From the NCBI RefSeq assembly GCF_051710625.1, contig NZ_JBPESN010000005.1, positions 7,583 to 71,582 on the forward strand: DNA of 64,000 bases, read 5' to 3'. The position numbers were made by a program, and so were the translations under genes. This stretch comes from JBPESN01 sp051710625 (lineage in GTDB: Bacteria > Pseudomonadota > Gammaproteobacteria > Enterobacterales > Enterobacteriaceae). The stretch's first letter is position 1. Each line of letters opens with the position of its first letter. The notes under the pieces were generated by a model. It made no database searches. It worked only from the letters and a program-made list of their open reading frames with translations, and was not told the DNA's origin. Below, piece after piece: positions 1 through 7,536 of this stretch.

Positions 1-126
1 GACCAGCGTCACCATCAAATAAAACGCAAAAATACCCACTACAACTAGCACAGCCTCCAGTAGCCGGCGGCCGCTGCTGAGTTTTTTGAGGGCGATATCT
101 TTATCTTCTGTATATTCCTGGCTCAA
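1..126 (-). CDS. ftsK: FtsK DNA translocase, N-terminal fragment (runs off the window)
   Basis: The first 42 codons of FtsK are visible; the gene continues beyond base 1. The start is TTG at 124-126, as in E. coli ftsK. The protein begins MSQEYTEDKDIALKKLSSGR, followed by LLEAVLVVVGIFAFYLMVTL, the first transmembrane segment. A GGAGAG ribosome-binding site lies about 7 bases upstream, at 134-139 on the complement. FtsK anchors at the division septum and pumps chromosome dimers toward XerCD/dif resolution. Its position divergent-free and downstream of lrp matches E. coli gene order (lrp then ftsK, same strand). Nothing is broken in the visible part. Confidence 0.9.
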   Translation of the reverse strand, partial: MSQEYTEDKDIALKKLSSGRRLLEAVLVVVGIFAFYLMVTLV

Positions 127-250
127 GAAAGGCTCTCCAGGTTCCTGTTAACCGATATAATAACAGCGCCGAGATACAGTCCGGTGCTGGGACTGTATAA
201 ATTCACAGAAGTATAACCAAAACAAACCGTATTTGCACCTGGAATGCTCC

Positions 251-745
251 TTAACGCGTCTTTATAATCAGACGATTACTCTGTTTCACTTCTTCCATGA
301 CGACATAGGTCCGAGTGTCGTTCACGCCGGGCAGACGCAGCAGCGTCTCGCCGAGCAGTTTACGATAGGCGGACATATCTGGCACGCGCGTTTTCAACAA
401 ATAGTCGAAATCGCCTGAAACCAGATGGCACTCCTGGATTTCCTCCAGCTTTTGCACCGCGGCGTTGAACTGCTCGAACACATCCGGCGCACCGCGGTTG
501 AGGGTAATCTCAACAAACACCAGTAACGACGCATCCAGATAATGCGGGTTCAACAGCGCCGTATAGCCCCGGATGAACCCCTGGCGCTCAAGACGGCGTA
601 CGCGTTCAAGACAGGGCGTTGGCGATAGCCCTACCCGCTTTGATAACTCGACATTGGAAACCCGTCCGTCCTTTTGCAGTTCATTCAGGATATTGCGGTC
701 GATACGATCAAGATCTTTCCCCAGGCGCTTTTTATTGTCTACCAT
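251..745 (-). CDS. lrp: Leucine-responsive regulatory protein Lrp
   Basis: Intact 164-residue global regulator of the Lrp/AsnC family, the same length as E. coli Lrp and nearly identical to it. The N-terminal winged helix-turn-helix (about residues 12-60, with NVELSKRVGLSPTPCLERVR as recognition region) is followed by the RAM effector-binding domain (about 70-155, with HLVSGDFDYLLK). The start is ATG at 743-745 (MVDNKKRLGKDLDRID); in-frame upstream codons to 784 are not conserved in the family. Lrp controls amino-acid metabolism and many nutritional regulons and binds leucine. It is kept complete although many classic targets of such regulation decay elsewhere in this genome segment. It lies just upstream of ftsK on the same strand. 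Confidence 0.97.
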   Translation of the reverse strand: MVDNKKRLGKDLDRIDRNILNELQKDGRVSNVELSKRVGLSPTPCLERVRRLERQGFIRGYTALLNPHYLDASLLVFVEITLNRGAPDVFEQFNAAVQKLEEIQECHLVSGDFDYLLKTRVPDMSAYRKLLGETLLRLPGVNDTRTYVVMEEVKQSNRLIIKTR

Positions 746-967
746 CATTAGTGTCTCTCTCAATTCCGTCCCTGTACTTGCCATACCCTCACTAATTTCA
801 TTGTGTCAGGGGTTGTCTAAGGACCTGTTATCAGTTTTTTTAAGGTCAACCTTTTGCTGGAACCATTTAGAACCTGTCTGTCAACATATTAAACGGCATC
901 AGGGAGCGCAGGACACACCGCTTAGGTCTGCTCCGCATACGGCTTCGCAAACCCCCACCGGTGCCCG

Positions 968-1012
968 CCACGGGCGCCAGCCACGGGCGCCAGCCACGGG
1001 CGCCAGCCACGG
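968..1012. repeat. 13-bp tandem repeat, about 3.5 copies
   Basis: The unit CCACGGGCGCCAG is repeated perfectly at 968-980, 981-993 and 994-1006 with a partial fourth copy to 1012. It lies in the lrp-trxB intergenic region. Spacing has no unique spacers, so it is a simple tandem repeat and not a CRISPR. Confidence 0.95.
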
Positions 1013-1242
1013 CCTGTTTAAATATACCCGCCTAGATGTTTTCGCAAAAGCGCAGCCGATTGTCAAAGTAAAACGATAAAAATCAGAACAACATACCGGC
1101 TGTGAGCGACATCCTTTGCCGCGTGGCGGGTTTAGCGGGGTTTTTACCCGATTATGCCCTGCAGGCAACCTTAATATAACCGCGATTAATTGGAAAAATC
1201 GTTAACTACTTTTTCATCCTTTTTTAACTCTGGTAATTTTCT

Positions 1243-1279
1243 TACAATGCCCAGGTTAATGAGGCGACGACAACGAGGA
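1243..1279 (+). promoter_or_regulatory. Candidate trxB -10 box and ribosome-binding site
   Basis: TACAAT at 1243-1248 fits a sigma-70 -10 element. The T-rich sequence 17 bases upstream is only a weak -35. GAGGA at 1275-1279 is a good Shine-Dalgarno sequence placed 4 bases before the trxB ATG and fixes that start. Read from the sequence only; transcription start not known. Confidence 0.4.
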
Positions 1280-1283
1280 AAAC

Positions 1284-2252
1284 ATGTCTACGGTGAAACA
1301 CAGTAAATTGCTCATATTGGGTTCGGGGCCGGCGGGCTATACCGCCGCGGTCTATGGCGCGCGCGCCAATCTGAACCCGGTTTTGATCACCGGTATGGAG
1401 CAAGGCGGACAGCTGACGATTACCACCGAGGTGGAAAACTGGCCGGGCGACCCGGAAGGACTGACCGGCCCGCTGCTGATGGAGCGCATGTACGCCCACG
1501 CCACAAAATTCAACACGGAAATCATTTTCGACCACATTACCCAGTTCAATCTGCAAACCCGCCCGTTCCGCCTCGTCGGCGATAGCGGCGAATATACCTG
1601 CGATGCGCTTATCATAGCCACCGGCGCCTCGGCGCGCTATCTTGGTCTGCCGTCCGAAGAGGCCTATAAAGGGAAGGGGGTTTCCGCCTGCGCCACCTGC
1701 GATGGCTTCTTTTACCGTAACCAGAAAGTGGCGGTGGTCGGCGGCGGTAACACCGCCGTGGAGGAAGCCCTGTACCTGGCCAATATCGCCGAGGAAGTGC
1801 ATTTAATTCACCGCCGCGACACCTTCCGTTCGGAAAAGATCCTTATCCACCGCCTGATGGATAAGGTTAATAACGGCAATATCGTGCTACATACCAATCG
1901 TACCCTGGAAGAGGTGCTGGGCGACGAGATGGGCGTCACCGGCGTACGTCTGAAAGAGGTAGCCGGCAGCGCCCATGAAGATCTGGCGGTCGCCGGGGTA
2001 TTTATCGCTATCGGTCACAGTCCCAACACCGCGATTTTCGGCGACCAATTGGCGCTGCAAAACGGCTATCTGCGCGTGCAGTCTGGTATCAATGGCAACG
2101 CGACCGCTACCTCGATTCCGGGCGTATTCGCGGCCGGCGACGTCATGGACCACAACTACCGCCAGGCGATCACCTCCGCCGGGACCGGCTGTATGGCGGC
2201 GCTGGACGCCGAACGTTATCTCGACGGCCTGGCCCAGGCCGGATCCCTTTGA
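1284..2252 (+). CDS. trxB: Thioredoxin reductase TrxB
   Basis: Intact 322-residue cytosolic flavoprotein that transfers electrons from NADPH to thioredoxin. It has an FAD-binding Rossmann motif GSGPAGYTAA (about residues 13-22), the redox-active CATC pair (Cys136 and Cys139), the NADPH-binding GGGNTAVEEA motif (about 153-162) and the C-terminal FAD motif GVFAAGDV. Length matches the E. coli protein (321 residues). The start is set by the GAGGA site just upstream. In E. coli trxB precedes cydDC; here it is kept while cydD and cydC directly downstream have decayed. Confidence 0.97.
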   Translation: MSTVKHSKLLILGSGPAGYTAAVYGARANLNPVLITGMEQGGQLTITTEVENWPGDPEGLTGPLLMERMYAHATKFNTEIIFDHITQFNLQTRPFRLVGDSGEYTCDALIIATGASARYLGLPSEEAYKGKGVSACATCDGFFYRNQKVAVVGGGNTAVEEALYLANIAEEVHLIHRRDTFRSEKILIHRLMDKVNNGNIVLHTNRTLEEVLGDEMGVTGVRLKEVAGSAHEDLAVAGVFIAIGHSPNTAIFGDQLALQNGYLRVQSGINGNATATSIPGVFAAGDVMDHNYRQAITSAGTGCMAALDAERYLDGLAQAGSL

Positions 2253-2362
2253 GATAGCGCTATCGCTGCGCGGCAGGGCCGGTGTGTCGCCCCGTTGCCG
2301 CCAGGATTGCTCAGGGCAGCCAACAGCCGCCTTTTCTTTGCCCTGCCCCCGTGCATATTTGC

Positions 2363-2400
2363 GCGCGCGTCCGCTTCATGCCGGCGTGGCGGACGCGCGC
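2363..2400 (+). terminator. Perfect 12-bp hairpin downstream of trxB
   Basis: GCGCGCGTCCGC (2363-2374) pairs perfectly with GCGGACGCGCGC (2389-2400) around a 14-base loop, 110 bases after the trxB stop. No T-run follows, so it is not a canonical intrinsic terminator; it may be a Rho-type or degraded terminator or simply an inverted repeat. Confidence 0.35.
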
Positions 2401-2543
2401 TAATTCACCGGCAATGATTTCCACCTCGCCCGCAACAGGGTAAGATGTCGGCGTGCCGGCGCTGCAGAGCATTCCGGTCTCGCTTCCCGGCATGGGATTT
2501 CCAACGTTAATCGCCTGCCGTTCCGGCTGGAAACAGACTTTCA

Positions 2544-4272
2544 ATAAATAAGAATCGACAGCAAATCCTGGCACGCTGGCTCCGATCGCAAAGTAAGCGG
2601 GTAAACCGCTGGCTGCACCTTTCCCTGCTGCTCGGCCTGATAAGCGCCGTTATCATCGTCGCACAGGCCTGGGCGCTGGCCGGGTTTGCTACAGGCGTTG
2701 ATCATGGATAACACTCCGCGCGCCACTCTGACCGGTGGCTTTGTCGCCCTGGCGTCGTTATTTACGCTGCGCTCGGCGGTCAACTACGCTCGTGAACGGG
2801 TGGGCTTTATCGCCGGTAGTTTGCTGCGCCGCCAAATCTGTGCCCAGGTGCTGGATCGTCTCGCGCGTTTGGGGCCGGCCTGGATCCGCGGCAAGCCCGT
2901 CGGAAGCTGGAGCAGCATGCTGCTTGAGCAAATCGAGGATATGCACGATTTCTACGCCCGCTATTTGCCGCAAATGGCGGTACTGGTGCTGGTGCTGGTG
3001 CTGGTGCTGGTGCTGGTGCTGGTGCTGGTGCTGGTGCCGCTGATGATCCTTATCGTGGTGTTTCCCATCAATTGGGCCGCGGGGCTGATTCTGTTTTTAA
3101 CCGCGGAGCTGATTTCGCTGTTCATGGCGCTGGTCAGCATGGGTGCCGCTGACGCCAATCGACGCAATTTTCTGGCGCTGGCGCACCTGTCGGGCTACTT
3201 TCTCGACCGGTTACGCGGGCTGGAGACCCTGCGGCTGTTTTTTCGCGCCGAAGCGGAAACGGAAGAGCTCCGCCGCGCGACCGAGTCATTCCGTCAGCGC
3301 ACCATGGAAGTGTTACGACTGGCGTTTCTTTCCTCTGGCGTATTGGAGTTCTTTGCCTCGATTTCCATTGCCGTGGCGGCAGTGTATTTCGGCTTCTCCT
3401 ACCTGGGAGAGCTGCATTTCGGCAGCTATGGAACCGGCGTCACGCTTTTGCCGGCTTTCTGGTGCTGATCCTGGCGCCGAAATTCTTTCAGCCGTTGCGC
3501 GATCTGGGGACGTTCTACCACACCAAAGCCCAGGCGGTGGGCGCCGCGGTATCGCTGGTCTCCTTTTTGGAACATGACGATGAAGCCCAGGGCGCCGGCA
3601 GCGAACTCGCCGGACCGCTGAACTTTTCCCTCCCGGCGGGCCAGCGGGTGGCCATCGTCGCCGCTTGCGGCGTGGGCAAGAGAGCTCCCTGCTTAGCGTA
3701 CTGATGGGGTTTCTGCCCTATCGCGGTGCGCTGCTGGTCAACGGCCGCGAGCTGTGCGCGTTCGCGCCGAGTCTGTGGCGTGAACGATTAAGATGGGTCA
3801 GTCAGAATCCGGCGCTGCCGGCGGTAACGCTGCGCGACAATATCCTGCTGGGCGGTGCTGGCCGCAGACGACGCGCAATTGATGCAGGCGTGAAGGATGC
3901 CTATGTGGCAGAGTTCCTCGCTGCGTTGCCCGACGGACTGGATAATGCCGTCGGCGAAGACGCCGGCCTCCTCTCCGTGGGTCAGGCGCAGCGTGTTGCC
4001 CTGGCGCGCGCGCTGATCCGCACACCTGACCTTGCTGCTGCTTGACGAGCCCACCGCCAGCCTTGATGTCCACAGCGAGCGGCTGGTGATGCGTGCGCTG
4101 GAACGCGCCACGCGCCGTCAGACCACATTACTGGTAACAACATCAGCTACAGGCCATCGCGGATTTCGACGTGGTCTGGGTGATGCACGAGGGCATCATT
4201 GCTCAAAAAGGCCCCTATGCCGACCTTGCCGTTAGCGACGGTGATAGCTTCCTGAGCACCGGAGCTGTACCC
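2544..4272 (+). pseudogene. cydD: CydD, thiol-exporter ABC half-transporter (pseudogene)
   Basis: CydD pairs with CydC to export cysteine and glutathione to the periplasm, needed for cytochrome bd assembly. The reading frame is recognisable throughout (NKNRQQILARWLRSQ; QIEDMHDFYARYLPQMA; MGAADANRRNFLALA; LSVGQAQRVALARAL) but broken. The start codon is ATA (2544-2546) where ATG is expected. There is a frameshift near 2688 (extra T), another near 3455, a loss of about 30 residues between FLEHDDE and LAGPLNFSLPAGQ (near 3590), a frameshift in the Walker A region near 3683 (GVGKS expected) and more near 4040 and 4140. An in-frame (CTGGTG)9 expansion sits inside a membrane segment. The 3' end abuts cydC. 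Clearly non-functional. Confidence 0.93.
2983..3036 (+). repeat. (CTGGTG)9 hexanucleotide repeat coding (Leu-Val)9
   Basis: Nine perfect CTGGTG units, 54 bases, inside cydD. They encode alternating Leu-Val in a transmembrane segment after YLPQMAV and before PLMILIVVFP. Compared with the E. coli CydD sequence as I recall it, this adds about 14 hydrophobic residues while keeping the frame. Most likely replication slippage in a gene no longer under selection. Confidence 0.97.
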
Positions 4273-5979
4273 ATGCGCGCATTCCGGCCCTATTGGGGCC
4301 CTCGCCCGCCCCCCCGGCGGACAACGACCCCTTGGCGTCTTGGCTCGCTATCCACCCGCTGCGGGCCAGCATCGGCCTGCTGACGCTCTCCGGCTGGTTC
4401 CTCGCCGGTGCGGCGACCGCGGTCGCCGCCGGTCTGTACAGCTTTAACTATATGCTGCCCGTCGCCGGCGGGCGCGGCGCGGCAATTACCCGCACCGCCG
4501 GGCGCTGGGCGGTGCGGGTAGTCAACCACGATGCCACCTTCCTCGTACTACAGCATCTGTGGCTTTACACTTTCAGCCGTATTCCTCCTCTTTCGCCCGG
4601 CGCCACCGCCCGCCTGCGCCGGGGGGAACTGCTCAATCGCCTGGTAGCGGATGTGGACACGCTGGACCATCTTTACCTGCGGGTTATCTCCCCGTTGGCG
4701 GGGGCATTGGTCGTCACGCTGACGGTGAGCGCTGGCCTCTGTCTGCTGGACCCGCGAGCGGGTTTGACCCTTGGCGCGATAATGCTGGCCATTCTGGCGC
4801 TGTTCCCACCGCTGTTTTACCCGTGCCGGCAAACCGGTGGGCGAGGCGCTGACCACCCTGCGTGCCGGTTACCGTTTGCAACTTACCGCCTGGCTTTCCG
4901 GCAATGCCGAACTCACCCTGTACGGCGGCGCCGAACGCTACCGCCGCCGGCTGGAGGCTACCGAACAGCGCCGCCAAAGCGGGCTGGGCGCCCGGCGCTC
5001 AAAGCCTGCTGCTGCTGGTGACCGGCCTGACATTGACCTGGGTGCTGTGGCTGGTGGCCGGCGACGGGGACGGCGATGGCCCGTCCGGCCCGCTGGTGGC
5101 CCTGTTTGCTTTTGCAATGCTTGCGGCGTTCGAGGCGTTGGGTCCGGTGGCTGACGCGTTTCAACATCTTGGACAGGTCATCGCCTGCTCCGTGCGCCTG
5201 AACAGCCTTGTCCAACAGACGCCGGAGGTGATTTTTCCCGCGGCCGGCCCTGCGCCGGCCGCGGGCGTCTCCCTCAGCGTCAACCGGGTACGGCTTCATT
5301 ATTCCCAACAGGCAGCGGCCGCCCGCCATCGATGACCTGAGCCTGACGGTCGCCGCCGGCGAGCATATCGCTCTCCTCGGCCATACCGGCAGCGACAAAT
5401 TTACCCTGCTGCAATTGTTGACCCGCGTCTGGGATCCCCAGCAGGGGGAGATCCTGCTTAATGACGTGCCGCTGCGCGAGTGGAGCGAAAGCGCGAAGCG
5501 CGCGATGACCACCGTGGTGGAGCAGCGCGTCCATGTTTTCAGGGCCACGCTGCGCGATAATCTCCGCCTGGCGGCGCCGAACGCCGACGATGAGCAGCTA
5601 AGGACCATAGTGCGGCAAGTGGGTCTTGACAAACTGCTGACGGGCAAAGGGCTCAATGCCTGGCTCGGCGAGGGGGCGGGCCCTTTCCGGCCGCGAACAG
5701 CGCCGCATGGGCATCGCCCGCGCACTGCTGCACGACGCCCCGCTGTGGCTGCTCGACGAGCCCAGCGAGGGGCTGGATGCCGTTACCGAACAGCAAATAC
5801 GGCACTTGCTCGGCACGCTCGGCTAAGGGCGGACGGTAGTCATTGTTACCCATCGGTTGCGGGGACTGGAACGTTTGGACCGCATTTGTATTCTGGATCG
5901 CGGCACCCTCATTGAGCAGGGAAGCCATCAGGCGCTGATGGCGCTGCGCGGACGCTATTATCACTACACCGTCCGGTAG
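4273..5979 (+). pseudogene. cydC: CydC, thiol-exporter ABC half-transporter (pseudogene)
   Basis: Partner of CydD. The start ATG is at 4273-4275 (MRAFRPYWG), followed by a frameshift in a C-rich run near 4305. Recognisable blocks are GLLTLSGWFLAGAATA, GLYSFNYMLPVAGG, NRLVADVDTLDHLYLRVISP, DAFQHLGQVIA, DPQQGEILLNDVPL and GLDAVTEQQI. Frameshifts occur near 4520, 4825, 5000, 5310 and 5680, the Walker A is altered (HTGSDKFTLL where a GKSTLL-type motif is expected), and a TAA lies at about 5824. The natural end is TAG 5977-5979. With cydD also dead, this genome segment encodes no functional CydDC. Confidence 0.93.
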
Positions 5980-6064
5980 AGGTATACCAGTCAGCGATAA
6001 ACCCCTGCCGGCCGGTGTTTGCCTGCCGGCCTTGTTCAGATGGATTGGAGTAGTCATCGGCAGC

Positions 6065-6760
6065 ATGCGACTTTACCGGCTTTCACCCGACTCTCTGCAT
6101 CTCCCACCGCCGCACGCCGCGCTCAGCGAGCCTAACGGCCTGCTGGCCTTCGGCGGTAATTTGTCGCCGCAGCGGCTGCGGCGCGCCTATCAGCTGAGGA
6201 TTTTCCCCTGGTATTCCCCCGGCGACGCCATTTTGTGGTGGTCGCCGGATCCCCGTGCGGTGCTGTTTCCGCACGCGTTCCATCACAGCCGCAGTTTTAG
6301 CCGCTTCTCTCGCCGTTGCCGCTGGCGCGTCACCTTGAATCAGGCGTTCGCCGATGTGGTTGCCGCCCGCGCCGAGCGCGGCACGGAAGGCAGCTGGATC
6401 GGTCCGGAAGTCGAAATCGCCTATGGCCATTTGCATCAGCTCGGCCATGCCCATTCGATCGAAGTCTGGGACGACGAGACGCTGGTCGGCGGCATGTATG
6501 GCATGGCGCTGGGGGCGGTATTTTTTGGCGAGTCGATGTTTAGCTGCCGGCCGAACGCATCGAAATTGACGCTGGGGCGTTTTTGTCGGTATTTTATGCA
6601 TCAGGGCGGAAAAATGGTAGACTGCCAAGTATTGAATACGCATACCGCATCGCTTGGCGCGCATAATATTGCGCGCGGCGATTTTCTGGCTATGGTTACG
6701 CAATTACTGCCTGAACCGCTGGCGGCCAGCTGGCTGCTGGCAACCGCAAACCCTTTTTAG
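6065..6760 (+). CDS. aat: Leucyl/phenylalanyl-tRNA-protein transferase Aat
   Basis: Intact 231-residue enzyme (E. coli 234) that adds Leu or Phe from aminoacyl-tRNA to proteins with N-terminal Lys or Arg, making them substrates for ClpS-ClpAP. Conserved blocks are present: FPWYSPGDAILWWSPDPRAV, the LGHAHSIEVWDDETLVGGMY core (about residues 133-152), FFGESMFS, and DCQVLNTHTASLGA. ATG at 6065 gives MRLYRLSP, matching the family start. Here it lies beside infA and close to clpA and clpS as in E. coli, so the N-degron pathway genes are clustered. No lesion is seen. Confidence 0.96.
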   Translation: MRLYRLSPDSLHLPPPHAALSEPNGLLAFGGNLSPQRLRRAYQLRIFPWYSPGDAILWWSPDPRAVLFPHAFHHSRSFSRFSRRCRWRVTLNQAFADVVAARAERGTEGSWIGPEVEIAYGHLHQLGHAHSIEVWDDETLVGGMYGMALGAVFFGESMFSCRPNASKLTLGRFCRYFMHQGGKMVDCQVLNTHTASLGAHNIARGDFLAMVTQLLPEPLAASWLLATANPF

Positions 6761-6883
6761 CGTCCTTCCTGATTCTGAAGGGGGCAGATGATGCGGCTTT
6801 CTTCATCATTTCTTTACATAATGAGAATTTTTCGGCATTATCTTGCGGGTTAAAAACTATGGTATTCACACCTAGAGGATTCG

Positions 6884-7102
6884 ATGGCCAAAGAAGACAA
6901 TATTGAAATGCAAGGCACCGTACTGGACACGCTGCCTAACACCATGTTCCGCGTGGAATTGGAAAACGGGCATGTGGTGACCGCGCATATCTCCGGTAAA
7001 ATGCGCAAGAACTACATCCGTATCTTGACGGGCGACAAAGTCACCGTTGAGCTGACCCCGTACGATCTGAGCAAAGGCCGCATTGTCTTCCGCAGCCGCT
7101 GA
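6884..7102 (+). CDS. infA: Translation initiation factor IF-1
   Basis: Intact 72-residue OB-fold protein, the standard length (MAKEDNIEMQGTVLDTLPNT; ends GRIVFRSR). IF-1 binds the ribosomal A site during initiation. A good GAGGA site ends 5 bases before the ATG. It lies between aat and the convergent clpA, as in E. coli. Sequence is essentially invariant among enterobacteria. Confidence 0.98.
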   Translation: MAKEDNIEMQGTVLDTLPNTMFRVELENGHVVTAHISGKMRKNYIRILTGDKVTVELTPYDLSKGRIVFRSR

Positions 7103-7482
7103 GATTATCTGAGCGCGTTGCCCCGGGCGGGTTCCGGCGATGATTTTATCGGCATAATGCGCGATAATTCTCCCTGCCGCGACCCCGGAGAGTATTTCTC
7201 CTCGCCATAACGGCTGAAGAAGGCGATGACCCCGGTACCAGCTATTCGGCTGCGCAATCCGGGCTATCGCCCCTCTCATGCCGCTTCGCGTCCTGCCGCA
7301 TCGGTTCCTACCCCGCTCATCGCGACGCGCGACGCCGTCTCCTGCGCGATCATTTCCTATGTGCTTCTCACCTGCGCCGCTCTGCAAGCGTCTGTGTCCC
7401 GCCTGTTTTCCAGCGGCCTGTGCAGCACTCGGCCTTGCCGCCCCGCTTTCGCCTACGCCCGTCAAGACCGCAGCTGGGGCGC
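7103..7482. other. infA-clpA intergenic region without a gene
   Basis: 380 bases between infA and the clpA terminator. E. coli has a tRNA-Ser gene (serW) at this position; I found no tRNA-Ser cloverleaf or TTCGAATCC-type T-arm on either strand. Open frames on the plus strand (for example from 7226) are arginine- and proline-rich, have no recognisable family and are not called. Confidence 0.6.
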
Positions 7483-7514
7483 AAAAAAAGGGCGATACCT
7501 TCGGGTATCGCCCT
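7483..7514 (-). terminator. Intrinsic terminator of clpA
   Basis: On the minus strand AGGGCGATACC and GGTATCGCCCT form an 11-bp stem with a CGAA loop (7489-7514), directly followed by seven T (7483-7489). It lies 23 bases after the clpA stop codon. Confidence 0.93.
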
Positions 7515-7536
7515 GCTCAGGCCACACGGCCAGGGG

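Larger units (their letters stand above)
746..1283. other. lrp-trxB divergent intergenic region
   Basis: 538 bases separate the divergent lrp and trxB genes, so both promoters must lie here. It contains a 13-bp tandem repeat (968-1012) and an AT-rich stretch just before trxB with a plausible -10 box TACAAT at 1243-1248. Apparent open frames on both strands across the GC-rich repeat lack codon structure or homology and are not called. Confidence 0.6.

Noticed and set aside
968..1012. Possible CRISPR array
   Set aside because: Units are contiguous 13-mers without unique spacers. The repeats at 44231-44270 and 21048-21093 were rejected as CRISPR for the same reason.
573..1168. Long open frames on both strands across the lrp 5' end and the lrp-trxB gap
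   Set aside because: They overlap lrp or the 13-bp tandem repeat, are arginine- and proline-rich, and show no family features or ribosome-binding sites.
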